Part shown: piece by piece, positions 35,080-43,938 of the stretch
Layout: every line of letters starts with the position of its first letter
Numbering within the stretch: position 1 is the stretch's first letter
Program-made: the position numbers and the translations under genes
From: Streptococcus salivarius
GTDB lineage: Bacteria > Bacillota > Bacilli > Lactobacillales > Streptococcaceae
NCBI RefSeq assembly: GCF_002094975.1
Contig: NZ_CP015283.1
Location: 1,721,501-1,785,500 of the forward strand
Direction: 5' to 3'
DNA length: 64,000 bases
Notes under the pieces: generated by a model
Told to the model about the DNA's origin: nothing
Seen by the model: only the letters and a program-made list of their open reading frames with translations
Databases searched by the model: none

Positions 35080-37206
35080 TTAAACTTTAGATACTTTTTC
35101 GTAGTAAGACTTTATCCCAGCCACAATTGCATTAGCTAAAGTCTCTTGATAAGCAGAGGTATTCAAACGAGCTGCTTCTTGAGGATTTGACAAGAAACCA
35201 AGTTCAAGAAGGACTGCTGGCGCTGTTGTCTCACGCAAGACCGCAAAGGTTTGTCGTTTCACGCCTTGGTTTTGAGCACCAGTCGCATTAATAAGGCTAG
35301 ACTGGATGGCATTGGCCAAGGTATCACTCATGCTCAAACGAGTTGGATTAGCGTGGTAGGCGGCATTAATACGTGATGGGTATTCTGCATAAGGTTGGTA
35401 ATAGTAAGTCTCAATACCCTGTGCTGCTGAACTTCCTGAGGCATTGATGTGAATACTTACGAAGATATCTGATTCAGAGGCATTAGCTGCACGAGAGCGA
35501 TCTGTCAAATCGACATAGGTATCACTTGTGCGAGTGGTTACAACTTGATACCCTTCTGCTTCTAGTTTAGCTTTCACACGGCTTTGGATAGCCAAGGTCA
35601 AGCTCTTTTCAGAGATACCAAAGTACGAAGCTCCTGGATCATAGCCACCATGACCAGCATCGAGATAGACAACCTTATTTAAAACATCGTAGTTTCCTCT
35701 TGATGCCGAACCGATTTTCTTAGGGGCTACCACATCAGCTGAAGTTGCCCCAAAGCCGATATTCTTACCTGAAGCATCCACAATATAGCCGTGAACAATG
35801 TACTTGCCTGAATTCCACTTGTGTTGACTGGCTGAAATCGTCACCTTGTAAGAACCATCATCTTGTTTTGTGGCATTATGCCAAACAAGATCATCCTGGC
35901 CATTTTGCTCAGACCAAACAGGGATAACCACACCTGAAATACCGCTTGGATTCGTCAGGTTGGTGATGAGAACATCAAAAGTACCACGATTTTTATCATT
36001 ATTGGCAATAGTTAAAGTTCCTTGAGTCTTAGTGATATCAAGTGTTGCTTGTTTGCCACCTAGGCCAATGTATTTACCATCATTGTCAACCAGATAGACA
36101 TGAGAATTATACAGACCACTATCACCCTTATGGTTGCTTGAACGAACGGTTACCTTATAGTCTCCATTAGCTTGCTTAGCTGCCTTGTACCAGATGATAT
36201 CATCTTGGCCGTTCTTTTCTGACCAGGTTGGAACTAGAACTTCTTTGAAACCTCGTGGGGCAATCAAATTTGAAATGACAACATCATAGCTACCAGTAGC
36301 ATTGTTGAGACCAGTGATGGCAAGGTCGGCCTTGGGATTATCAATAACTACTCCTTCATTTTCCACAGTAGAGATGGAATTATTGCTCATTTCATCCCAT
36401 TCATAAAGCTTGTAGGCTTCAATCAAAGAGATAAGCTTTCCAGCGTAACCTGGATCTGTCGCATATCCTGCATTCTTAAGTTCCTGAGCCGCAATGCGAT
36501 AATCTGTTTCATTCACAACTTTTCGGTAATTGTTTTTTCGCCACTCGGTACTCGTGAAAAATTTTGCATGGTCTACTACGCTATCATTCCATGAGGCATA
36601 TTTTCGAAAAGCTGCATTGACCGTGATATAGCCACCATTAACATATTCCTGGGTAAGGACAGTCACGCTTTCTCCATTCCAGTCCTCTGAATCCTTAATG
36701 CCAAAAAGATTATTGTTCGGAGCCTTAGCAAGTTCAGAGCTTCCCCAACCACTTTCTAGGATAGCTTGTGCTGCCGTAATAGAGGGAAGGACTCCTTCCT
36801 TGGCTCCATCCATAGCTCCTTGCTTAATGGCACTAAGAAAATGACTTTGTTTTTGATCAATTTCGCTAAGATTATCTGCCTCTTGATAAGAGATTGTGGT
36901 CACAGAACTATTGGTTAAGACAGCTATTTTTGAAGAATCTGCCAGACTTGTTTGCTCCTCCTCTAATACCTTTTCACTTTGTAGATTCATTTGGCTCGTT
37001 GAATCATCGTGTACTCCCACTTCAGAATAACTTGCCTCATGATTATCTGTACTTTCTTTCAAAGTTGAAGATGTATCAGTTGGTGACAACATTTCATCTG
37101 CTTTCGCCGATTGACCAGACATTCCTAAAAATAAGATTGCTAGCATAACACCGCACAGTCCATAAGCTTTGCTTTTCTTAAATCCAAAATGAAATCCTAA
37201 TTGCAT
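35080..37206 (-). CDS. Secreted wall hydrolase with glucosaminidase and amidase_3 domains
   Basis: A 708-residue secreted protein. A signal peptide (residues 1-37, hydrophobic core GVMLAILFLGMSG, cut near AKA-DE) and a Ser/Thr-rich linker come first. A GH73 glucosaminidase-type domain (about 115-270) follows, with ITAAQAILESGWGSSELAKA and NNLFGIKD. Next are two GBS-Bsp-like repeats, about 287-385 and 390-487, each with a WSEKNGQDD or WSEQNGQDD core. An N-acetylmuramoyl-L-alanine amidase_3 domain ends the protein (about 505-705): DAGHGGYDPGA, ISEKSLTLAI, SIHINASG and LLELGFLSN give the zinc ligands and catalytic Glu. It likely cuts both glycan and stem-peptide bonds in cell separation or lysis. 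No LPXTG or choline-binding repeats are seen. Confidence 0.9.
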   Translation of the reverse strand: MQLGFHFGFKKSKAYGLCGVMLAILFLGMSGQSAKADEMLSPTDTSSTLKESTDNHEASYSEVGVHDDSTSQMNLQSEKVLEEEQTSLADSSKIAVLTNSSVTTISYQEADNLSEIDQKQSHFLSAIKQGAMDGAKEGVLPSITAAQAILESGWGSSELAKAPNNNLFGIKDSEDWNGESVTVLTQEYVNGGYITVNAAFRKYASWNDSVVDHAKFFTSTEWRKNNYRKVVNETDYRIAAQELKNAGYATDPGYAGKLISLIEAYKLYEWDEMSNNSISTVENEGVVIDNPKADLAITGLNNATGSYDVVISNLIAPRGFKEVLVPTWSEKNGQDDIIWYKAAKQANGDYKVTVRSSNHKGDSGLYNSHVYLVDNDGKYIGLGGKQATLDITKTQGTLTIANNDKNRGTFDVLITNLTNPSGISGVVIPVWSEQNGQDDLVWHNATKQDDGSYKVTISASQHKWNSGKYIVHGYIVDASGKNIGFGATSADVVAPKKIGSASRGNYDVLNKVVYLDAGHGGYDPGASYFGISEKSLTLAIQSRVKAKLEAEGYQVVTTRTSDTYVDLTDRSRAANASESDIFVSIHINASGSSAAQGIETYYYQPYAEYPSRINAAYHANPTRLSMSDTLANAIQSSLINATGAQNQGVKRQTFAVLRETTAPAVLLELGFLSNPQEAARLNTSAYQETLANAIVAGIKSYYEKVSKV

Positions 37207-37307
37207 CTTAATTTCCTTTTCTATTTACAATTTCTGCTGATTCATTTTAAGACGATTAAACTATCAGCATCATAAAGTCTTAAAATAAACCTTCACCAAT
37301 TTATTCG

Positions 37308-37346
37308 CAAAAAAAGCTAGAAACTTATCAAAAGTTCCTAGCTTTT
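37308..37346 (-). terminator. Terminator after the signal-peptidase-like gene
   Basis: Minus strand GCTAGGAACTT, short loop, AAGTTTCTAGC with one G-U-type mismatch, then TTTTTTT. It is 18 bp past the stop. Confidence 0.88.
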
Positions 37347-37363
37347 TTAGTAGTATTGAAATA

Positions 37364-37921
37364 TTAATCGACATCAACGAAACCAAAACGTGATAGAGGA
37401 TACAATCTGAAAGAGATAACACCTTTAATTTGGTCTTTTTCAATGAGACCAAACTTACGACTATCATCTGTATTACGGCGGTTATCGTTCAGTACAAGGT
37501 ATTGACCTTTTTCAATCTTAGTTTGTTTATTATCTGTCAATGTTGCAATGGAAAAATCATCAGTAAAGAAATTCCCAGGTGAAACTGTCGCCAAATAAGC
37601 TGATTTATCCTTGCTAATATAGGCTTCGTCAACTGACTTATCATTGACATAAAGGAAATCATCCATAGCTGTCACGCTCTTGCCCTCACCAGCAATAACA
37701 CGACCAATATAATCCTTGCCATTAACTGTATAAAGAATAAAATCTTTTTTCTGAGGTTCAACATTTTTATTGAAAGTAACATAATCACCAGCATGAATAT
37801 AGTCATTCGCCTGACCTTCAGTCACACGGTGTGTTGAAAAGACAAATGCTCTTAACAACAAAATCACTACAATGGCAAGAACTGCTATGATAATATTTCG
37901 AATTAAATCTCTCTTAACCAT
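37364..37921 (-). CDS. Signal peptidase I-like protein lacking the catalytic Ser-Lys pair
   Basis: A 185-residue S26-family protein with one N-terminal helix (about 8-28) and the C-terminal motif LNDNRRNTDDSRKFGLI that is conserved in signal peptidases. The catalytic box, normally VxGxSMxPTL, reads VTEGQANDYI, so the serine position is Gln 37. The general-base Lys of the KR motif is replaced in YIGRVIAGEG (Gly 73). By sequence the protein cannot work as a Ser/Lys peptidase. Inactive homologues of this kind, such as SipA of S. pyogenes pilus loci, act in assembly of surface proteins; no pilin genes are seen here. Monocistronic with its own terminator. Confidence 0.78.
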   Translation of the reverse strand: MVKRDLIRNIIIAVLAIVVILLLRAFVFSTHRVTEGQANDYIHAGDYVTFNKNVEPQKKDFILYTVNGKDYIGRVIAGEGKSVTAMDDFLYVNDKSVDEAYISKDKSAYLATVSPGNFFTDDFSIATLTDNKQTKIEKGQYLVLNDNRRNTDDSRKFGLIEKDQIKGVISFRLYPLSRFGFVDVD

Positions 37922-37967
37922 ACTTACTCCTTATGGGTTCTAATAAAATCATAACATAAATAGAGAA

Positions 37968-38012
37968 ATAAAAAAAGAGGGAGTGAACAAGCTCAATGTA
38001 TCTCTCCCTCTC
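37968..38012 (-). terminator. Terminator after the TPR gene
   Basis: Minus strand AGAGGGAG, 20-base loop, CTCCCTCT, then seven T. It is 31 bp past the TPR stop. Confidence 0.8.
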
Positions 38013-38042
38013 TTTAAACCAAGGATTAAAGCCTTTCGCAGC

Positions 38043-39290
38043 TTAATAATCCTCAAGAAATGTTTGCATATTGACATCATCTGGAACTAAGGCAAGGTAT
38101 TTTTCTGCCGTTGCACGCGCCTGATCTCTGTAACCAAATTCCCTCAGGATATATGCATAATCATGGAGGAATTCAGGATTTTCAGATAAATCTGTAGCCA
38201 AATCTTGATAGATTTGAAAAGCTTCTTCTTCATCATCAAGTGCTTGGTAGGCCTTGGCAATGTTCCAACGAGCCAAAACAGAATCAACTTCGTAATCGGC
38301 TAAAGCTACCAGATCCTCGTAACGTTCTTCTTCTAAATAGAGAGTACTTAAACGTAGAACAATCTCATCTTGGTCCTCAGCGAGTGGTAAGGCTTGCTTC
38401 AGATAAGATTCAGCAGATTGAGTGTCATGCAACTCGTAGGATAACTGTGATGCTAACAAAAGTAATTGAACATCAAAAGCATTTTTTGAAATCCCTTGTT
38501 GTGCCATACGTAATGCTTCTTCAGTTTTATGTTCTGCATGTAAGGACAAGGCGTAAAAATACTCATAACCCTCGAAGTCAGCAGACATGATTTCTATCTG
38601 CTTAAAGTAAAAATTAGCTTTTTGATACTCTTCTTGATCATAGAGCAAAGTGGCTAATTCAAAAGCAATGGTATCATCGTATTCAATTTCAATGGCTTTT
38701 TCCAAAAATTCACGAGCAGCTTCAAACTTTCCAAGACTGGCATAAGCCTTACCAATGCGTTCATAAGTAGAAACGCCAGTCATTGCAAGGAGATCACGAT
38801 TATCCAATTTAGCGTAATAATGAATAGCTTGTTCAAAATTTCCTAGTTCAAATTCCATCTCAGCCAAACCAAAAATAATCAATGAGTCATCTGATAATTG
38901 ACTTGCCTCCAACAACTTATCACGTGCCACATCAGTTAGGCCCTCCATTTGGTAGAGGTCTGCCTTTACAATTAAAGCAGACAAATAGTCGTCAGAGTCT
39001 TCAGGTATGGCATCCAAATAAAGAAAGGCCTCTTCAATATCACCATCTTCGGCTGCAATTTGTGCTAGATTGACATTAACCTCTGGAAAATCAAAACGAA
39101 CTTTTTCGTAAATTTCCTGTGCCTGTGGTAAGAAACCAATAGACTCTAAGTATTGACCCAACTCAACAAGAACCTCTTCTGGGTCTTCTCGTAAAGCTTT
39201 TTTAAAATATTTGTCTGCGTGGTCTAAATCTTGGTTTCCAATAGAGGCAACCATTTTTTCACTATTTAACATCGTCTTTTTGTCCTTCAT
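38043..39290 (-). CDS. Tetratricopeptide repeat protein
   Basis: A 415-residue, strongly acidic soluble protein made of about ten TPR-like helix pairs, with repeated pattern of A/G at position 8 and 20, for example LDHADKYFKKALREDPEE, YERIGKAYASLGKFEAAREF and EEALRMAQQGISKNAFD. No signal peptide or membrane helix. TPR arrays are scaffolds for protein-protein contacts; no partner is evident. Its start overlaps the 3' end of the AI-2E-family gene by 29 bp. The ATG at 39290 has little ribosome site, and an ATG at 39272 has AAGGA ten bases upstream, so the true start may be the latter. Confidence 0.82.
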   Translation of the reverse strand: MKDKKTMLNSEKMVASIGNQDLDHADKYFKKALREDPEEVLVELGQYLESIGFLPQAQEIYEKVRFDFPEVNVNLAQIAAEDGDIEEAFLYLDAIPEDSDDYLSALIVKADLYQMEGLTDVARDKLLEASQLSDDSLIIFGLAEMEFELGNFEQAIHYYAKLDNRDLLAMTGVSTYERIGKAYASLGKFEAAREFLEKAIEIEYDDTIAFELATLLYDQEEYQKANFYFKQIEIMSADFEGYEYFYALSLHAEHKTEEALRMAQQGISKNAFDVQLLLLASQLSYELHDTQSAESYLKQALPLAEDQDEIVLRLSTLYLEEERYEDLVALADYEVDSVLARWNIAKAYQALDDEEEAFQIYQDLATDLSENPEFLHDYAYILREFGYRDQARATAEKYLALVPDDVNMQTFLEDY

Positions 39291-40440
39291 TTTCTAGATC
39301 ATCTTGATAAAGATTACTTACAGAACGGTACCAATCAAAAATCTCTCTAACAACAACCTTGACAGAGGCATAGATTGGAATACCCAATAGAACACCCCAA
39401 ACACCGTACAGAGAGCCTGCTGTCAAGAGAATAAACATAATGGTAATAGGGTGAATGCTTAGTTTATTTCCCAAAACAAGTGGAGAAACAAAACGTCCTT
39501 CAATAGTTTGCTCAATGACAAAAATGATGAGGACCTTGATCAGCATAGCAGGTCCTTGCACCAGTCCCATGATTACAACTGGTACCATAGCAAGAAAACT
39601 TCCTAGATAAGGAACCATGTTTAGAAAACCTGCCATAATACCAAAAGTCATACCATATCGAAGACCTACAATCTTAAACATAATACAGAACATAATGGCA
39701 ACGACAATAGCGACTGTAACCTGGCCTTGAACATACCCTTCGAGCTGACTATTAATATCTGAAAGCATACGAACAGTTGTTTCACGAAAGCGAGTTGGTA
39801 AGGCTGAGACAAAGCTATGTTTCATCTTTTGGCTATCTCTTAAAAGGTAGAAGAGAATGAAAGGTGCCAAAATGATAGCTACTGTCACCCTTGCTACTGT
39901 GCTCGCAAAAGTTCCAACCCACGTCAAAGCAGATGAAGAAAAGTTCTCAGCATAATTGACCATTCTCGCTGAGAAATCACTAAGCATGGACTCTAAATCA
40001 CCGTGGAAGTTGGAAAGAATGGGAAGATTAATCCAACGTTCCGTCTCACTATTGGCACGTGCAATATATGAGGGTGCATTTCTTATTAAAATCAAAATTT
40101 GATTTTGTAAGCTAGGAATAGCCGTCGAAATTCCCCAGACCAAGAGCAAACCAAGGATAGCGTAGATGACTAAGATAGACATGGTTCGGTTTAGTCCGGT
40201 TCTTTCTACAAGTAGTACCAAAGGTTTTATTAAATAATAAAGGAGCATGGAAATAACCAGTGGCAACATAATAATGGTCATAAACTGGATGACAGGTGAA
40301 AAAATAGGACTAATCTTGGTGAAAATCAAAACCGTCAAACCAATCAAAAGTAAGATGAAAAAGGCTACAACAGCCTGATTATTCAATATCCACTTAAAAA
40401 ACCATGTTTCTGAAAAATGTTCTGTTTTTTTACGCTTCAT
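39262..40440 (-). CDS. AI-2E family transporter
   Basis: A 392-residue membrane protein with eight or so helices: a pair at 20-80, one at 85-110, a soluble region to about 165, then a packed set to residue 370. The GMVPYLGSFLAMVPVV-like segment NMVPYLGSFLAMVPVVIMG and ISIHPITIMFILLTAGSLYG match the AI-2E/PerM family. Same family as the protein at 4637 but only distantly alike. The 3' end overlaps the TPR gene. The upstream Nudix gene is 10 bp away, so all three share a transcript. Substrate unknown. Confidence 0.85.
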   Translation of the reverse strand: MKRKKTEHFSETWFFKWILNNQAVVAFFILLLIGLTVLIFTKISPIFSPVIQFMTIIMLPLVISMLLYYLIKPLVLLVERTGLNRTMSILVIYAILGLLLVWGISTAIPSLQNQILILIRNAPSYIARANSETERWINLPILSNFHGDLESMLSDFSARMVNYAENFSSSALTWVGTFASTVARVTVAIILAPFILFYLLRDSQKMKHSFVSALPTRFRETTVRMLSDINSQLEGYVQGQVTVAIVVAIMFCIMFKIVGLRYGMTFGIMAGFLNMVPYLGSFLAMVPVVIMGLVQGPAMLIKVLIIFVIEQTIEGRFVSPLVLGNKLSIHPITIMFILLTAGSLYGVWGVLLGIPIYASVKVVVREIFDWYRSVSNLYQDDLENEGQKDDVK

Positions 40441-40449
40441 AGTTCCTCC

Positions 40450-40932
40450 CTATTTATCATAAAAGGTTACAGTCTTGTCTACTAAGTTTTGGTTACGATC
40501 ATAGACAAATTTTGCAGAGAAGAAAGGCTTATCTTCAAGAATCCACTTGAAGATCTCATAGTCACCTTCCCAAGTTGGTTTAGATAAGACCTCATCATAA
40601 GGTACCCATTCAAGCGTTCCTTCACGAGACTCCTCATCTGAGATGAGTTCTCCTTCAAAACCAGTTACCTTAAAGACATAGGTATACCAATCATGACCAG
40701 GGGTAAATTCTGGAAAGGTAATCATCCCTTTAAAATCCATCTCAGTCACTGTAAAATGGGTTTCCTCGAGAATTTCACGACGAGCACATTCGTCAGGCGT
40801 TTCTCCCGCTTCTAGTTTTCCCCCAACAGAAATCCACTTTCCTTCATGAACATCATTAGGCTTTTTATTACGATGTAGGAGCAAAAGCTCCTTTCCATTG
40901 TCAATATAACAAATGGTAGCTAACTTTGTCAT
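40450..40932 (-). CDS. Nudix hydrolase (MutT-like)
   Basis: About 160 residues. The Nudix box is GGKLEAGETPDECARREILE followed by ETHF (about 38-61), with the usual GX5EX7REUXEEXGU pattern except that the last Gly is His, a change often seen in this subgroup. The start is taken as ATG at 40932 (MTKLATICYIDN), preceded by AAGAGATG; the ATG 18 bp upstream lacks a site. Such enzymes hydrolyse 8-oxo-dGTP or other nucleoside diphosphate derivatives. First gene of a three-gene unit with an AI-2E transporter and a TPR protein. Confidence 0.88.
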   Translation of the reverse strand: MTKLATICYIDNGKELLLLHRNKKPNDVHEGKWISVGGKLEAGETPDECARREILEETHFTVTEMDFKGMITFPEFTPGHDWYTYVFKVTGFEGELISDEESREGTLEWVPYDEVLSKPTWEGDYEIFKWILEDKPFFSAKFVYDRNQNLVDKTVTFYDK

Positions 40933-41052
40933 AATGCATCTCTTTTCCAATGTTTTTTAAATATTATACCAAATATGGGATTGGATTTGGGCTTTAAGCA
41001 GACGATTTTGAGATATAGTTGAAAATCTGCTTTTCTGAATCTCTCGACAAAC

Positions 41053-41076
41053 AAAAAGAGAACCAAAATAGTTCTC
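41053..41076 (-). terminator. Terminator after ftsX
   Basis: Minus strand GAGAAC, seven-base loop, GTTCTC, then TTTTT. It is 11 bp past the ftsX stop. Confidence 0.8.
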
Positions 41077-41086
41077 CTTTAATCTC

Positions 41087-42016
41087 TTAGTATTTCAAAT
41101 AACGACGCATTGCCATACGTGACCCAATCGAACCGATAATAATACCGACTGCGAAAAGGGTTCCGATAACCGCATAGACAAACCACTCTGGATCATACAT
41201 CGAAATACCACCTTTGACAAAATCTGGATTCAAAGATGAGTAAACCATGTGATACAAAAGATAAATGAGCCCAGAAGGAATGATGGCACCAAGTGCTCCA
41301 ATCCAAGCACCTTCCATCAAGTAGGGACGACGAATGTATGAATTCTTAGCACCTACCAAACGCATGATTTGAATTTCAGTCGCACGTGACATAATGGTAA
41401 TACGGATGGTATTTGAAATCAATAGGACAGCCACAATAGTTAAGAGTGCTGTGGCAATGATTCCCCAAAATTGAACACGTTTCATAGTGGACATCAGAAT
41501 TTCAGTATCTGAGCCACCAAAGTTAGCATTATCAACACCCTGAATGGCTTTTGCTTCCTTGGCAACTCGACTGACATCATCTGGTGATTTCGTTTGGACG
41601 ATGTAAACATCTGAAAGAGGGTTGGCATCTCCAGTAGCTGTCTCGAAACTTGAACCCATTGTTTCAATGAGTTGTTTCTTTTGCTCTTCTTTACTAGAGA
41701 AAGTAACCTTATCTACACCTTTGATTTTGGTCAAAGCATCATAAATCTTATGGTAGTCTTTATTAGCAACAATCTGTCCAGAAAGTTCCTTGACTGTTTT
41801 CGAGGCATCTGATGAATCTGGATCCAAGTAGACATTGACCTGAATATTCTTTTCAATATCTGAAGCCAATTTCTGCGTATTTAAAATAACAGAGCCAAAG
41901 ACACCTAAAAGTGAAAGAACAATCATCACCGAAAATACTGCCGTAAGTGTCGACAATAGATTACGTTTGAGATTCTTAATCGATTCTCCTAAATGGCGGA
42001 AAAAGCGTCTAATCAT
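41087..42016 (-). CDS. ftsX: Cell division protein FtsX
   Basis: About 309 residues starting MIRRFFRHLGESIKNLKRN, the usual streptococcal N-terminus; an in-frame start 51 bp upstream would lie deep inside ftsE. One helix (about 24-46), a large extracellular loop (about 50-175) that in relatives binds the hydrolase PcsB, then three helices with the ABC-permease motif TEIQIMRLVGAKNSYIRRPY. With FtsE it forms a complex that controls peptidoglycan hydrolysis at the septum. The start overlaps the ftsE stop by 8 bp (ATGATTAG). Confidence 0.95.
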   Translation of the reverse strand: MIRRFFRHLGESIKNLKRNLLSTLTAVFSVMIVLSLLGVFGSVILNTQKLASDIEKNIQVNVYLDPDSSDASKTVKELSGQIVANKDYHKIYDALTKIKGVDKVTFSSKEEQKKQLIETMGSSFETATGDANPLSDVYIVQTKSPDDVSRVAKEAKAIQGVDNANFGGSDTEILMSTMKRVQFWGIIATALLTIVAVLLISNTIRITIMSRATEIQIMRLVGAKNSYIRRPYLMEGAWIGALGAIIPSGLIYLLYHMVYSSLNPDFVKGGISMYDPEWFVYAVIGTLFAVGIIIGSIGSRMAMRRYLKY

Positions 42017-42701
42017 GGTAACCGTACTCTCCTTCCTCTTCATCACGAACAATACGTCCTTCTTCAATCGCTACGACACGATGACGAAGGTTATTAACGA
42101 TAGTTGAGTTATGGGTTGCCATTATAATGGTAGTCCCTTGCAAGTTAATACGTTCAAGGACTTGCATAATTTCCCATGAAATCTCTGGGTCCAAGTTCCC
42201 TGTTGGTTCATCCGCAATCAACACTTTTGGATTATTGACGATAGCACGCGCAATAGCGACACGTTGTTGCTCACCACCAGACAATTGATTTGGGAATGAA
42301 CGCATCTTGTGTTTAAGACCAACCAACTCGAGAACCTCTGTCACCCGTTTCTTGATATGACGAGGTTTCTCACCAATAACTTCCATGGCATATGCAACGT
42401 TTTCAAAAGCCGTTTTCTTTGGAAGGAGTTTATAATCCTGGAAAACAACTCCAATAGAACGTCTCAAAAGTGGAACATCTTTCTTACGAAGTCGGGTTAA
42501 ATCAAACTCTCCAACCTTCATAGAGCCACTCGTTAATTTTTCTTCTTGGTAGAACAAGCGAATTAAGCTTGATTTCCCAGCACCAGAAGGGCCGACTAAG
42601 TAAACAAACTCCCCAGAGTTAACAGACAAATCAATGTGTCTAAGGGCTGTTGTTGACTTATCATACTTCTTAGTAACATCTTTTAATTCAATAAGAGCCA
42701 T
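42009..42701 (-). CDS. ftsE: Cell division ATP-binding protein FtsE
   Basis: About 230 residues, start at MALIELKDVTKKYD (ATG 42701); a start five codons upstream is also possible and neither has a good ribosome site. Walker A is VGPSGAGKSSLIR (about 36), Q-loop VVFQDYKLL, signature LSGGEQQRVAIARAIV (about 140), Walker B KVLIADEPTGNLDPE and H-loop MATHNSTIV. It powers or gates FtsX-linked wall hydrolases. It stands 86 bp after prfB in the streptococcal order prfB-ftsE-ftsX. Confidence 0.95.
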   Translation of the reverse strand: MALIELKDVTKKYDKSTTALRHIDLSVNSGEFVYLVGPSGAGKSSLIRLFYQEEKLTSGSMKVGEFDLTRLRKKDVPLLRRSIGVVFQDYKLLPKKTAFENVAYAMEVIGEKPRHIKKRVTEVLELVGLKHKMRSFPNQLSGGEQQRVAIARAIVNNPKVLIADEPTGNLDPEISWEIMQVLERINLQGTTIIMATHNSTIVNNLRHRVVAIEEGRIVRDEEEGEYGYHD

Positions 42702-42787
42702 AATGTCAGTATTCAACTACTAAAATAGCTGAAGCCTTCCTTTCATTGAGATAGAGTATCTAAATACTTGAAAATAGTATATCGTTA

Positions 42788-43886
42788 CTATTCTTCCATA
42801 CGCCACTTGAGGTAGGCATCGATGAAGCCTTCAACATCTCCATCCATTACCTTATCAACCTGGGCAACTTCATAGCCTGTACGGTGATCTTTAACCATGG
42901 TATATGGCGTGAAAACGTATGAGCGAATTTGACTTCCCCAAGTGATTTCTTTCTTATCACCCTTCAAAGCATTCACTTCTTCTGCTTTCTTTTCTTGCTC
43001 CATTTGATAGAGTTTAGCTTGAAGCATTTTCATCGCACGGTCGCGGTTCCCATATTGTGTACGGTCAACCGTTGAAGCTACAACAATACCAGTTGGAATA
43101 TGGGTCAAACGCACACCTGTAGAAACCTTGTTGACGTTCTGACCACCAGCACCACCTGAACGAAATGTATCCATCTTGATATCATCATCACGAATTTCAA
43201 CTTCAATGGTATCATCCAATTCAGGCATAACTTCCACAGATGTAAATGAGGTATGACGACGTTTGGCAGAGTCAAATGGTGAAATACGAACCAAACGGTG
43301 GACACCCATTTCTGATTTGAGGAAACCATAAGCATTAGGTCCTTCAAAAGCAAGGGTTACAGATTTGATTCCAGCTTCATCACCAGCCTGATAATCCAAA
43401 GTCTCAACCTTGAAACCTTTGGCATTTCCATAACGTTGGTACATACGGAGCAACATATCAGCCCAGTCCTGAGCTTCTGTACCACCAGATCCTGGGTGAA
43501 TTTCCAGAATGGCATTGTTATGGTCATATGGTTCAGACAAGAGCAGTGTCATCTCGTAACTTGTCATAATCTTATCAAGTTTTTCGAGCGTTTCTTCCAG
43601 CTCTTCTTGAACACTATCATCTTCTTCCAACATTTCTAAATAAAGCTCTGTTTCATCAGAGAGTTCTTGCATATTGTTGAAAGTTTCGTATTTCATTTTG
43701 AGCTCATTTAACTCTTGTGAAGTTTTTTGAGCTGCAATATTATCATTCCAAAAATCTGGCTCAGTCATTCGGTTTTCAAGGAGCGCAATGTCCTCTTCCA
43801 AACGATCTAAGTCAAAGAGACCTCCCGAAGCTCACGAGCTTCTCTTGATTTTCAGAGATTTTTTGGCGAATTTCTGCCACTTCCAT
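42788..43886 (-). CDS. prfB: Peptide chain release factor 2 with programmed +1 frameshift
   Basis: RF2 recognises UGA and UAA. The start is ATG 43886 ([20 protein letters not shown]). After codon 24 the frame hits TGA (43812-43814). The +1 frame continues [20 protein letters not shown] to the stop at 42788, giving about 365 residues. GGGAGG-TCT-CTT-TGA-C is the classic RF2 autoregulatory site: low RF2 lets the ribosome slip, full RF2 stops. The anticodon-like tripeptide is in [15 protein letters not shown] (SPF) and the peptidyl-hydrolysis motif is [17 protein letters not shown] (GGQ). Annotation that begins after the frameshift would miss the N-terminus. Confidence 0.97.
43812..43826 (-). 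promoter_or_regulatory. prfB programmed +1 frameshift site
   Basis: Minus strand GGGAGG (43821-43826), TCT (43818-43820), slippery CTT (43815-43817), TGA (43812-43814), then C. The internal Shine-Dalgarno stands three bases from the slippery codon. Confidence 0.96.
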
Positions 43887-43938
43887 GGATAGGTTTCCTC
43901 CATTTTATAGTATTATGCTTAATTCTAGCATAAATCAC

